This document shows, one piece after another, positions 1 through 8,897 of a stretch of 21,463 nucleotides of DNA; the first letter of the stretch is position 1, and each line of letters begins with the position of its first letter. The translations under genes and the position numbers were made by a program. Where the stretch lies: NCBI GenBank assembly GCA_003551785.1, contig PUNP01000462.1, positions 1 through 21,463 of the forward strand. Direction: 5' to 3'. This DNA comes from Candidatus Brocadiaceae bacterium. GTDB taxonomy: Bacteria > Planctomycetota > Brocadiia > SM23-32. Under the pieces are notes generated by a model. That model worked only from the letters and a program-made list of their open reading frames with translations, was not told the origin of the DNA and did no database searches.

Positions 1-2
1 TG

Positions 3-3000
3 CGCCAATACGGTACGGATTTGGAACGGAGGGCTTTGGAGAGCGACACTGCGCTTTTCTCATACCAATTTCGTGACCTGAGGCGTTCAAGGGCTTTTAG
101 GATTTTCCATGATTTGGGACGCACTTATACACGCAGCTATCGTGTAATGGTCGAAGGAGCACCTGAGATCGTTGAATCGCGATTTCTTATTTCACCCCCG
201 GATTACACTGGACTACCTGAAAAAGAAGTTTTAGGTCCTCCACGGCCGGTTGAAGGCTTGCCGGGGTCCCATATCAAGGTCGATGTGAAGCTTGAGCGAT
301 TTGTCGACAACCTATTCTGGGAATCCGATGGTGAAAAAATTGCCTTGGAAAGTGAAGACGGACGAAGGTGGCTGGCGGAAACAGAGATAGAAGAATCAGG
401 CGGTTACGATATCTCCACCTTCCTGGGGCAAGGAGGTGAACGGCAGGTTATTGCTTCCGGAAGCATACTTACCAAGCGGGACAATCCACCATACGTTGAA
501 TTCGTTACTGACAGGTATAATCGCGAGGCCTGGCCCGGCCAGATGGTCTCGTTTGAAATAGAAGCCGAAGACGATTACGGGATTTCAGAGATCATACTGG
601 AGGCTGAACTTTCAGGGAGTGACGGGGCACGCGAAAGTGATGAGTTGAATCGTTGGAGACTTGAAGGGCCGCCCGGTGATAAAGACCCTCAATCGGTAGA
701 GTTTTCTTTCCGCCTTGACCCCAGCAGGTTCGCGCCCGGAGATGAATACATGTTCAGAGCAAAGGCAAAGGATTTTCATCCTGACCGTCAGACTGGACAT
801 TCCAGCCCGATAATGGTGAGTATCACTGGCATGGACGAGCTTCCCGGGGACTTTGATGCGTCCGATGCATTCGGATTGCTCAGCCAGGCTATTGAAATGC
901 AGCAAAGAGCGCTTTCCAATACCCGCACCGTTTCCAATTATATGGATGCTGTGCTTGGTCTGGATCCTGACAGTCCGGATTTCACTTTTTATAACCACCG
1001 ACATCAGATTGAGGTGCGTCAAAGCCGTGTGAAGGAACTTTTGAGTAATGTGCTTCGTTTATCTTCTGAACCTTTGCCCTCATATATCGAAAAATTAGAG
1101 GAGGTCAGTGAAAAAAATGTAAAGCCGCTTGTCAAGCGTATCGGGGGATTGGCTGGAGATGCAAGCCCATGGTTCGAGGATTCTGAACGTGTGGCGGCTT
1201 CAAATGCCTACACGGATGATGGTGAAGGTTGGCATGAGGTCGGGTTTGACGGTAATGATGCTCGTTACGTTGGACTAAGGTTTTATGATTACGATAACCG
1301 ATTTGCGATTTCCAATATGGGGTTTATCGACGCCGAAGGAGAAGTTATCCCCCCGCCATATGTTAATAAATTTTATGTTTCTCCGCATTATAAGGAGTGG
1401 GGGGGGCCGGTTGATTTTGTTGATTTGACCCGGGATGAATTTGATCGTTTTACCGAAAAAGCGCTCAATACCCCACTCAAAGGAGATGAGGGAGCTGTGG
1501 TGAACCTTACCAACAGGGTCGAGGATGCACCCGACCGGAATGTAACTTTATATGCCGTTCGTAAAATTATATGCGAAGAACCACGGCGTGTGTTCCTATA
1601 TGCCGGCAGCAGTGATTCCCTAAGGGTTTGGAGTAACGGGAATCTGGAAATTAACACCCTGACCAGACGTTCTCCTCAACCTGATCAGAATCGTGTAGGT
1701 CTTAGGCTCCGGGAGGGGGAAAATATTATTGTGGCGGAAGTTTCAGCCGATAACAGGGACCCTGCTCTTGCCATGAGGTTTACTGATCGTGACGGCAATA
1801 GCCTCGCTTTGACAGACGATGGTCATCTTGTCCGGGCTGTAGAACCTCAAGTAGTGCATGCCGGGGATGCCCCTGAAAGCGCACTTAATGTGATTGACCG
1901 CGACAGCAATTCTAACTGGCGTGTCGACCATGGCAGACCTCAGCTGTTTATTGTTGACCTCGGGCATGAAATGGAATTATCGGGACTGCGCCTTCGCGTC
2001 CCCGGCGGTGAGGGCCGTAACGCCTTTGGAAGTCATGAAATTTTTGCTGCACGGAATCTCAAAATATATGATACATTGCCTGGACATGTAGAGGCAATTG
2101 AGGATGAACAGGAGGCAATCCTTGATCGGCTGACGGCTATCAGAACCGCTTGGCTGGATGACGATAAAGGTACCCGAATAGCCGAGGAGGAGGGGAGAGA
2201 AGATGAAGAGATGAAAGAGGATGAAGAAAAGGAGGAAGAACTCTCAGGAACTCCGGCTATTGCTTCCGAAGAAATTGAAAGACTGATGGCCGAAACGATG
2301 GAAAGAAGCGAAGAATCCGTTCAGCTTGCTGAACAGCGTAGAAGTGTGCTGGATATGTTTGGGGATGATTTTACTGAAGATGCACTTGATGAGCTCCAGG
2401 AAATTAAGGATAGAGAAAGTCGTATAGCCGAAATTCTGGGTGACGTAGTACACAATATGTCTGAATTGGGGGCTATGGATATGGCCGAAGCCCAGCAGGT
2501 AGAGGGTTTCAGTGAGTTTCGCGAAGCTGCCGAAGAAATGGCCGACCTCATGGAGGAAAAATCTGACGCTTCCCGTGATCAGGACATAACCGCTCTTGAT
2601 GAACTTGGGAAAAACCTTTATGAGGAACTTTTGACTCACGGTGAGACGACAGGTTTCCTGGATAAACAGGATATACCAGCCGCGGTAATGGAGGATGAAG
2701 AAGATGAGCTGGTGCCTCTCCCCCTGGCCGAACTCCCTCAAAGCCTTCATGATGTTATCGGTGAGATGGAAGAAGCGGCTATGGATTATGATGAAGATGA
2801 TGTTGAACAGGAAAGCATCGGTTCCCAACTGCAATCTACCGATGACGGCTTTGGCCCGGTCTCACCGCCGTTAGAGGTCGCGAGCACCTCTGCTCAGGGT
2901 AAGACAGGTAACCAGAGACCTGATGTCTCGCGAGAACTGGAAGGCCGTGCAGGTTTTGGCCGCACCGGTCGGGCCAGCGGTGAGGGGGTCGGCGATGTGG

Positions 3001-3551
3001 CTCAGGATATACCTCAGGACGATGTAGTTCCTCCGGAAAGAGATACCGGAGGTTCCCTGGAAGAGGGTATGGTGGAAGATCAGAGCACCGAGGCCGCCGC
3101 CGAAGCTACCGGCCTGGGTAAACAGACTGATGATACCGAGGAGTTCGGTATGGGGGGCGGAGAACTGCCGCCCGGCCTTTTGGATAATTTGCGTGAAACC
3201 GCCCGGCGATCAGAAGAGTTTCGTGAGACTACAGGGGAAATGGTCACCATACTTGAGCGGCATAACATGCCCTCCCCCGAGCTGAACCGTGCTTTGGAGG
3301 CATTGGAACGGGCGGGAATCGCAGCCGAGGAAGGAGATATCCAGGCTTTTCGCGAATCATACAATCAGGCAATTGACCTCATGACAGATGCCCATGAAAG
3401 TGTAGGGCGGGAAGTGGGACTTCAATATATCAAGGATCGGCAGGCTGGCACCGAGCGTGACAGAGATGTTGTTGATTCAGTAGATATGCCTGAAGGATTT
3501 GAGGATATGATATCGGAGTACTTTAAGGCCCTTGCGGGTGAGGATGAGTAA
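3..3551 (+). CDS. DUF4175-like large coiled-coil protein, 5' end off window
   Basis: The frame is open from base 3 with no stop before the first possible start (TTG at 21), so the true N-terminus, which in this kind of protein usually carries membrane helices, lies upstream. Residues are numbered from the TTG. About 45-270 is beta-rich and Ig-like (PPDYTGLP, then NPPYVEFVTDRYNREAWPGQ), matching the extracytoplasmic part of DUF4175-type proteins. About 280-370 is helical. About 500-600 looks like a sugar-binding jelly roll (VFLYAGSSDSLRVWSNG). About 610-680 resembles an F5/8 type C (discoidin) fold (ALNVIDRDSNSNWRVDHG). From about 690 to the end it is very acidic and coiled-coil prone, with a Gly/Arg-rich stretch near 970-990 (GRAGFGRTGRASGEG). 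The function is unknown; a cell-envelope scaffold role is inferred. It converges on the hydrolase remnant with only 10 bp between their stop codons. Confidence 0.8.
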   Translation, partial: RQYGTDLERRALESDTALFSYQFRDLRRSRAFRIFHDLGRTYTRSYRVMVEGAPEIVESRFLISPPDYTGLPEKEVLGPPRPVEGLPGSHIKVDVKLERFVDNLFWESDGEKIALESEDGRRWLAETEIEESGGYDISTFLGQGGERQVIASGSILTKRDNPPYVEFVTDRYNREAWPGQMVSFEIEAEDDYGISEIILEAELSGSDGARESDELNRWRLEGPPGDKDPQSVEFSFRLDPSRFAPGDEYMFRAKAKDFHPDRQTGHSSPIMVSITGMDELPGDFDASDAFGLLSQAIEMQQRALSNTRTVSNYMDAVLGLDPDSPDFTFYNHRHQIEVRQSRVKELLSNVLRLSSEPLPSYIEKLEEVSEKNVKPLVKRIGGLAGDASPWFEDSERVAASNAYTDDGEGWHEVGFDGNDARYVGLRFYDYDNRFAISNMGFIDAEGEVIPPPYVNKFYVSPHYKEWGGPVDFVDLTRDEFDRFTEKALNTPLKGDEGAVVNLTNRVEDAPDRNVTLYAVRKIICEEPRRVFLYAGSSDSLRVWSNGNLEINTLTRRSPQPDQNRVGLRLREGENIIVAEVSADNRDPALAMRFTDRDGNSLALTDDGHLVRAVEPQVVHAGDAPESALNVIDRDSNSNWRVDHGRPQLFIVDLGHEMELSGLRLRVPGGEGRNAFGSHEIFAARNLKIYDTLPGHVEAIEDEQEAILDRLTAIRTAWLDDDKGTRIAEEEGREDEEMKEDEEKEEELSGTPAIASEEIERLMAETMERSEESVQLAEQRRSVLDMFGDDFTEDALDELQEIKDRESRIAEILGDVVHNMSELGAMDMAEAQQVEGFSEFREAAEEMADLMEEKSDASRDQDITALDELGKNLYEELLTHGETTGFLDKQDIPAAVMEDEEDELVPLPLAELPQSLHDVIGEMEEAAMDYDEDDVEQESIGSQLQSTDDGFGPVSPPLEVASTSAQGKTGNQRPDVSRELEGRAGFGRTGRASGEGVGDVAQDIPQDDVVPPERDTGGSLEEGMVEDQSTEAAAEATGLGKQTDDTEEFGMGGGELPPGLLDNLRETARRSEEFRETTGEMVTILERHNMPSPELNRALEALERAGIAAEEGDIQAFRESYNQAIDLMTDAHESVGREVGLQYIKDRQAGTERDRDVVDSVDMPEGFEDMISEYFKALAGEDE

Positions 3552-3561
3552 TTACCATGTC

Positions 3562-4941
3562 CTAGTGTTTCGCCGCAAGTGTCACAACCGTATGTATATC
3601 TTCGTTGAGCAGGTGTTTTTCCTTTACCAGTGCGTGAGCTGCGATCCGAATACGGTTAAGATAATCACGTCTGGAGTTGTAGCGTTCATTAATGGATCGG
3701 CGGGTGTCCCCGGAGTGAATCCTCTCTTCTCGGCTCAGCGGAAAGGGTATCGTAGCCCCCCAAAGCGTGAGTAGCTGTCCGTCACCTCCTGTATGCGGAT
3801 GACGCACATTCCATCCGGTGCAAGTTGCCAGAGGCACTTTCACCTCGGGCAGCTGGATGCCGGCAGCCTCATTGCCGTCCTTATCAACAGCCGATACCAG
3901 CATCGGGTACGGACATCCTATCCTGGGGGGGAGAGTGGTGAGGATACCCCGTGCTTTATCCATCCCGAAGTCCATGCGATGGGCAAGATGGAGGTATGCC
4001 GGGAATTCCTTAATGTCAGGTATGTTTTCGTAAATGGCTTTCATATCTTCAGGACTTACGGCAGTGTTGTTGTCTAAGCGGGGGTGGCAGCTCGGTGGCG
4101 GGGTTTCTCCCATCACAACCCATCTGTCAAGATTTTCCAGGGCGGCGCGCAGCAGCGGGCGATAATCAAGAATATTCATTATCTGCCGGCTGATCTTCCT
4201 GCCATTTTTCGGGTCTTCGTTGCTCCAAAGTAAAGGAGTGATACTGTGCTGAGTGGACGCATAATGATATATTCGGACGTTATCAGATATCTGCAAATCG
4301 CAGGACCCATCCGGTGCCACATGGATAAGGGCTGCGTCGCCCCGCCAGTATTCCGAGGCGGTGTTGATGAAGGACACCTTTGGTGTTTTCCCCTCGTTTT
4401 CAAGCCGGGCGAGAAGGCCGTCGCTTTCTCCCGTCTTCGGATCCGTTTGAACCGAATCGGCGAACGGGAAAGTGCGCCCGGTTGTGTGTTTTGGCCCGGC
4501 ACCGGGTTGGCCGAAACGCTGGTTCATTTCTCCCCGTCCTCCTCCAGCGGCTACAGACATCAGACCGTCAAAGACAACACGTCCGTGAGTGTCATTTGTC
4601 AGACCGAGGTAGAGTATATGCCGCAGGAGACTGCCTGTTTGTGATCGGCCATGTGCGAATGCATAATCGATATCACCGGCGCAGGGATTTCCACTTTCAG
4701 ACGAACCGTATCGCAAAAACGACACGAAATCACGTAGGGCAAGCAGGCCCGCCCCCGTCACCACTGCGCCACTTGTCTCATAGATGAGCGTGTAAAATTT
4801 GCCCGGTTGAAAACCCTTCTCCAGCCATACCCTACATGCTTCCCCAGTGTCTGATCCGTTGTCGGCGGTTGTGAAACCCCATTTGAACTTTACGTAAAAT
4901 TGGATTCTCGTATAATATTCAGCGACTCCGTCAACTCGCCT
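3562..4941 (-). pseudogene. Alpha/beta hydrolase (Abhydrolase_10-like), N-terminus lost
   Basis: The C-terminal portion of an alpha/beta hydrolase is recognisable. It has the nucleophile elbow HGRSQTG (GxSxxG), the preceding GLLALRDFVSFLRYG helix and a later YHYASTQHS segment that may supply the histidine, as in the Abhydrolase_10 family. The first usable start is GTG at 4764, giving 400 aa. However, clearly homologous sequence (VWLEKGFQPGKFYTLIYE) continues upstream in the same frame to an in-frame stop at 4942-4944, with no ATG in that extension. Family members normally have a further beta-rich N-terminal part, which I cannot find upstream; that space holds short palindromic elements. I therefore call it a 5'-truncated remnant, although expression from the GTG cannot be excluded. 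Such enzymes are usually secreted esterases of unknown substrate, and any signal peptide here is gone. Confidence 0.7.
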
Positions 4942-5070
4942 TTAACCTCAATTGTGCCCAATAACATCTCTATAACATATAGCGTGGAGTGACATTTGGC
5001 ATTATCACGGACAGTGTCAATCTGATCACGTATGGTGCCAGTTGACATTATCTCGCATTTCTCACCTATT

Positions 5071-5244
5071 GGACCATTCCACTTGTTTTTATGGATTCAG
5101 CCGGAGCGCCGGAGGTTCAGATGCAAGTTGAAGTGAGAAGCCAGACCTTGTCAGGTCGGCGCCGATCGGCAACGCAGCAGATGATCCACCGCCGCCCGGC
5201 CCTGCGGGAGGCATTCTGAACCACAAAAACAAGTGGAATGGCCC
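5071..5244. repeat. 174-bp element with 30-bp inverted ends (MITE-like)
   Basis: The left end 5071-5100 and the right end 5216-5244 are inverted copies. They share CCATTCCACTTGTTTTT exactly, with two transitions and one 1-nt bulge over the rest. The interior is GC-rich and contains no credible gene. A perfect 10-bp palindrome (CCACTAGTGG, 5243-5252) sits at the right border. No target-site duplication is evident. It abuts the second repeat element and lies upstream of the truncated hydrolase. It could be a non-autonomous mobile element or a structured non-coding repeat; one copy in this window cannot decide. Confidence 0.6.
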
Positions 5245-5257
5245 ACTAGTGGTTTGA

Positions 5258-5381
5258 CCGAAAAGGTGCAGGCGGAATGCATGACAGGCATCTTGCCTGT
5301 CCAAAGCGCACGCAGGGATGCGTGCTATACGAATGACAGCCACCCTTGCATCATTATACAGCTAATGTTGTACCTTTTCGG
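5258..5381. repeat. Dispersed two-hairpin repeat, copy 1
   Basis: The ends CCGAAAAGGTGCA (5258-5270) and TGTACCTTTTCGG (5369-5381) are inverted with one mismatch. Inside are two perfect hairpins: ACAGGCA/TCT/TGCCTGT (5284-5300) and GCACGCA/GGGA/TGCGTGC (5308-5325). A near-identical unit lies at 11766-11893. Reading through it gives the peptide ILPVQSARRDACYT, a translation artefact. The right end stops 2 bp short of the purB stop codon, so its hairpins would be the first structure transcribed after purB and could end or stabilise that message. Confidence 0.8.
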
Positions 5382-5383
5382 GA

Positions 5384-6838
5384 TTAAACTCTCAATTCCG
5401 GTTCTTCCTCCGGCAAATTCATTTCATTTAATGCCGGATTAACTACGTCCTTAATATACTCTTCGACCTGCTGAGCGGCACGGCCGGTGAAGGATACAGG
5501 ATCAACAATTGTGTCAAATTGATCTCTTATTGGTGCAAAAGCGGCATCGGCTCCGAGCCTGTCTAAAAGGTCGTTTATACCGTCGCCTTTTTTGACTCTT
5601 TCCGCTGCTTTCATAGAATGTCGGCGAATCTTTTCATGCAGTTCCTGCCTATCCCCACCCGCTTTGACGGCTTCCATGAGTATATTTTCGGTGGCCATAA
5701 ACGGAAGTTCCGCCTCCAGGCGGCGATTGACAACTCCTTCATTGATGATAAGGCCGCCGGTTATGTTTGCCGCCAGACGCACTATAGAATCAACTCCCAG
5801 GAACCCCTCGGCCAGGGCCAGTCTGCGGTTTGCCGAGTCATCAAGCGTGCGTTCCATCCATTGATCGGCAGCGGTAAAAGAAGCGTTTTGGACGTTGTTG
5901 ATGACGAATCGTGCAATGGCGCACATCCGCTCGCTGCGCATGGGGTTTCGCTTATACGCCATAGCCGAACTGCCGATTTGACGTTTTCCGAAAGGTTCCT
6001 CCAATTCCTTCATCCCGGCTAAAAGCCGGATGTCGGTGGCCATTTTGTGTAAGGAGATTGCCAACCCTCCTAAAGCGGAGAGAACACGCCAATCGAACTT
6101 ACGCGGGTAGGTCTGGCCGGTGACGGGATAGACGGAACGGAAACCCAATTTCTCCGCCACCATCTGATCCAGTTTTTTGACCTTACCTTCATCGCCCTTA
6201 AACAGTTGCATGTAGCTTGCCTGAGTGCCGGTCGTCCCTTTAGCTCCCCTGAAAAGCATGTTCTTTTCGATTTTCACTATCTCTTCAAGATCACTCAGGA
6301 CGTCCTGGAGCCAGAGTGATGCCCTTTTGCCGACAGTAGTAACCTGGGCGGGTTGGTAATGAGTGTAAGCGAGACATGGCAGGGCGCGGTTATTCATAGC
6401 GAAATCGGCCAGGTTGCGGCAGACCCGTGTTAATTGAGGGATTATCGCGCGTAAACTCTCACGAATCATGATCAGTTCAGAATTATCGCCGACAAAACAG
6501 CTTGTAGCTCCCAGGTGAATTATGGGCCTGGCATCTGGACATTGGTCACCGAAAACACTGACATGAGCCATAACGTCATGCCTCAGTTTTTTTTCATATT
6601 TCGCTGCTGCTTCGAGGTCCAGATTATCTTTATTGGCTTCGAGCTGTTTTAATGCCTCATCGCTAATATCCAGCCCCAATTCTTTTTGGGACTTGGCCAG
6701 AGCAATCCATAGCCTGCGCCATAATTTAAACTTATGGTCATCGCTCCAAATGCTCAACATTTTTTCGCCCGCCCATCTTGTGACGAAGGGGGAGCGGTAT
6801 TTTTCATGCTTTTCGGTTTGCTTCTCGGACTTATTCAT
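5384..6838 (-). CDS. purB: Adenylosuccinate lyase
   Basis: This enzyme catalyses two fumarate-releasing steps of purine synthesis, SAICAR to AICAR and adenylosuccinate to AMP, in the cytoplasm as a homotetramer. The 484-aa protein is full length and resembles the animal-type enzyme more than the shorter Bacillus type, judging by the stretches ATSCFVGDN, RGAKGTTGTQASYMQLF and TDIRLLAGMKELEEPF. Catalytic regions are present: RHDVMAH (His87), THYQPAQ (His160, general acid) and the fumarate-lyase signature GSSAMAYKRNP at about 289-299 (catalytic Ser). The signature has Ala where I expect Pro (AMPYKRNP). The ATG at 6838 lies 27 nt after the upstream stop; I see no strong Shine-Dalgarno, so expression probably depends on read-through from the two genes before it. 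Confidence 0.96.
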   Translation of the reverse strand: MNKSEKQTEKHEKYRSPFVTRWAGEKMLSIWSDDHKFKLWRRLWIALAKSQKELGLDISDEALKQLEANKDNLDLEAAAKYEKKLRHDVMAHVSVFGDQCPDARPIIHLGATSCFVGDNSELIMIRESLRAIIPQLTRVCRNLADFAMNNRALPCLAYTHYQPAQVTTVGKRASLWLQDVLSDLEEIVKIEKNMLFRGAKGTTGTQASYMQLFKGDEGKVKKLDQMVAEKLGFRSVYPVTGQTYPRKFDWRVLSALGGLAISLHKMATDIRLLAGMKELEEPFGKRQIGSSAMAYKRNPMRSERMCAIARFVINNVQNASFTAADQWMERTLDDSANRRLALAEGFLGVDSIVRLAANITGGLIINEGVVNRRLEAELPFMATENILMEAVKAGGDRQELHEKIRRHSMKAAERVKKGDGINDLLDRLGADAAFAPIRDQFDTIVDPVSFTGRAAQQVEEYIKDVVNPALNEMNLPEEEPELRV

Positions 6839-6865
6839 AACTGTATTTTTGACAGGCTGAAAGGG

Positions 6866-7615
6866 TTAACTGTCATATCCGAACGGCGGTTCACCGTGGA
6901 CTTGTGCGAGCAGCGTGTTAACGTTTTCAATTTGCTCTTCAGTGCCCCAGGCGGACATACGGACGGAGCCTTCGGCACCGAGGATTCCGCCTGCTGCTAT
7001 GGGCCAGGCCTCGACATTGCATAACACTTTTAACGCTTCGATTTCAGTGAATATTTCACCGCTGACCGGCCAGAGTGTCGGGCCGCTGCCACCGGATGCA
7101 CACTCGATCATTTTAGCCGTATCGTATAAATCGCCCGGGATGCTCTTCTCTATACTGACCGGAATCAGCAGGACCGCTCTGCGTGCGACGAGTGTTCCGA
7201 TAGCGGCACCGATAGTGCCTCCGGTCGGGTGGCCAACCAGGATGCCGGCTTGGTCACGGTCATAATTTAATGCATTAGCGCCTTTGATGAATACATCGGC
7301 GGCTTTCATTTTTGCTACGGCATCAGCAGCAGAAATCCCCTCCCAGAGTTGTCCGTCCCGGTAAACGAGATCCGACAGTTCATTGGCAGTATTAACGTCT
7401 GACTTTTTTTTGACAGGTTTCGTGGTTCCTGTGCAATATAATGTTTTATCGATAGGTTCTCCGGAGAGTTCTTCGGCTACGTAGCTGTTGGTGGTTCCTT
7501 TAGCGACGGCTACGATACCTTTGCGGAGGGCGTTTTTCACTAATTCATATTCAGCTATACCTTTAGCGATAAGGCGTTTTGATTCGGAGGATGTCAGCAC
7601 GAAACTTTTTTGCAT
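6866..7615 (-). CDS. Conserved-looking protein of unknown function, 249 aa
   Basis: I do not recognise this family with certainty. The preferred start is ATG at 7615, because AGGAGA (7623-7628) sits 7 nt before it; a TTG two codons upstream is less likely. The protein is soluble, with no signal peptide or membrane helix. It is glycine-rich and has segments typical of an alpha/beta nucleotide- or sugar-phosphate-binding fold: VAKGTTNSYVAEEL (about 40-53), FIKGANALNYD and VGHPTGGTIGAAIGTLVARR (about 130-150), then CASGGSGPTLWPVSGEIF. A NagB/RpiA-like fold is possible but is only a guess. It sits 27 nt upstream of purB and 27 nt downstream of the DUF481 gene, so it is probably co-transcribed with both. 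It ends FGYDS. Confidence 0.75.
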   Translation of the reverse strand: MQKSFVLTSSESKRLIAKGIAEYELVKNALRKGIVAVAKGTTNSYVAEELSGEPIDKTLYCTGTTKPVKKKSDVNTANELSDLVYRDGQLWEGISAADAVAKMKAADVFIKGANALNYDRDQAGILVGHPTGGTIGAAIGTLVARRAVLLIPVSIEKSIPGDLYDTAKMIECASGGSGPTLWPVSGEIFTEIEALKVLCNVEAWPIAAGGILGAEGSVRMSAWGTEEQIENVNTLLAQVHGEPPFGYDS

Positions 7616-7642
7616 TATCAATTCTCCTATTGGCGGTAAAGG

Positions 7643-8383
7643 TTAAAACGAGATAGATATGCCGGCATAGTACCGCAAATCCCAGTTACGGGTTTCAGTG
7701 CCGACCGAAGATTCGTATTCGTGTTCTATACCTGCATGCATATTAATTCCGCGTGCCTGATCGAGCTGGATATTATATTCCGCGTTGGATATAAGACGGT
7801 ATTCCGGCCAGTCGTCAAGATAGGGGTATAAGTAAGAGGAAGCTATAAAAGATTGCTGTTCGTTAATACTCCACTCGCCATCGAGTCCTAATAGCCCCTC
7901 GGGCTGCAGATCATCTGTAGGTTCCCATTGTTTTGAAGCGCCTAAACCCAATCTGCCGAGGATTTCAGCGTTTTCTGTTTTCAGAAGCTGCTCTCCCAGT
8001 CCGGCATGTGAATTAGCCCGATGTGTCCAGGCCTTAAAATCATCGAAATCGTATCTCAATTTAGCAAACGCGAACCAGGTGGCGTTGGGTACAAGCCAGT
8101 CGTTGAGCGCTCCGGCGGTGGCGGCCGTTTTAGTGCGAACGTTTTCGGCTTCACCGTAAAGGTAACTGGCATCAAGCCGATGCCGGTGCCTTTCAGTTTC
8201 CTTTCGCGCGCGCCAGCCGGTGTTGAGCTCAAAGTCGCGCGTGTTACCTGAAGAACCGCTCATGTTGAGGTGAAAACGCTGTTTCCACCGGGGCGGTGCT
8301 TCGTCATCGTCGGCAAGTAATGCAGAAGTTGACAATAATACCGTTGCTATAGCAACTAAAGTAAATAATTTACGGAATCTCAT
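7643..8383 (-). CDS. DUF481-family outer-membrane beta-barrel protein
   Basis: This 246-aa protein has a clear signal peptide (MRFRK, hydrophobic core, probable cleavage after ALLA at residue 24). The rest is an alternating aromatic/polar beta pattern with many YxxxxW and RLDASYLYG-type strands, and it ends in Phe (YYAGISISF), the usual outer-membrane assembly signal. The opening strands (FHLNMSGSSGNTRDFELNTG, then KETERHRHRLDASYLYGEAE) match DUF481, a family of salt-induced or poorly characterised outer-membrane proteins. The start is supported by GGAGG at 8391-8395, 7 nt from the ATG. As the first gene of the apparent operon, it would give an outer-membrane protein the same promoter as purB. 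Confidence 0.88.
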   Translation of the reverse strand: MRFRKLFTLVAIATVLLSTSALLADDDEAPPRWKQRFHLNMSGSSGNTRDFELNTGWRARKETERHRHRLDASYLYGEAENVRTKTAATAGALNDWLVPNATWFAFAKLRYDFDDFKAWTHRANSHAGLGEQLLKTENAEILGRLGLGASKQWEPTDDLQPEGLLGLDGEWSINEQQSFIASSYLYPYLDDWPEYRLISNAEYNIQLDQARGINMHAGIEHEYESSVGTETRNWDLRYYAGISISF

Positions 8384-8432
8384 GGCTTAACCTCCAGAAA
8401 ATTTTGGGTTGTAACTTATTACGATAACTTGC

Positions 8433-8460
8433 AGTATAAAAATACAGCGGCGTTTGACAT
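8433..8460 (-). promoter_or_regulatory. Probable promoter of the DUF481-purB operon
   Basis: On the minus strand, ATGTCA (8455-8460, 4 of 6 to TTGACA) and TATACT (8433-8438, 5 of 6 to TATAAT) are separated by 16 bp. The predicted transcription start is about 40 nt before the DUF481 ATG at 8383. Prediction only. Confidence 0.5.
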
Positions 8461-8524
8461 TTGGCCACAGACGCACCACTGAAAAAGCGTGAAATATGCA
8501 GGATAAGGAGTCTCTAAAAATTCA

Positions 8525-8765
8525 AGCCCCAACGGGTTGTCTTAATAATAGCCCAACATGGAGCGATCTGAAGACTCGCGGAATGTTGGGACAGCTGTCG
8601 ATGGCAAAATTATCTGACCTGAAAGGTCATCTCAAATTGTCAACGGACTATTCCAAAGGTATTGAAATGAGCTTTCAGCTCATGTTTTATGTTCATCATC
8701 ATGAATCCCAGGATTCCATGTCCTTTCAGGACATTCCATCCTGGGCTATTATAACCCCGTCACTT
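8525..8765. repeat. Hairpin cluster with inverted ends (structured repeat)
   Basis: The left edge (GCCCCAACGGG, then TAATAATAGCCCA) and the right edge (TGGGCTATTATAACCCCGT) are roughly inverted. Between them are five palindromes. (1) CCCAACAT/ATGTTGGG (8552-8559, 8583-8590), with inner stem GCGA/TCGC. (2) GACAGCTGTC (8590-8599). (3) TGACCT/GAA/AGGTCA (8615-8629). (4) ATGAGCT/TTC/AGCTCAT (8667-8683). (5) CCCAGGAT/ATCCTGGG (8707-8714, 8738-8745), enclosing ATGTCCT/TTC/AGGACAT. The 107-aa ORF across it is not credible. The 'AACGGG...AATAGCCCA' edges resemble repeats I remember from planctomycete and related genomes (memory, unchecked). Confidence 0.7.
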
Positions 8766-8897
8766 AGGGACTTTCAACGTAATGCCAAAATTCATTGCTG
8801 CTTAAAGACATGTAGCTGAGGGTCATTATAAGTAAAAATACCCATAGATTCAAAGAAACGTGGAAAATTCTTTTCAGATAACTCGAGTTTGATATTG

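Noticed and set aside
2244..2834. 196-codon minus-strand frame opposite the DUF4175-like gene
   Set aside because: It mirrors the GAA/GAT-rich acidic coiled-coil codons as Phe/Ile-rich sequence; no motif supports it.
8496..8819. 107-codon frame on the plus strand
   Set aside because: Its sequence is dictated by the hairpin cluster, has no domain and no ribosome-binding site.
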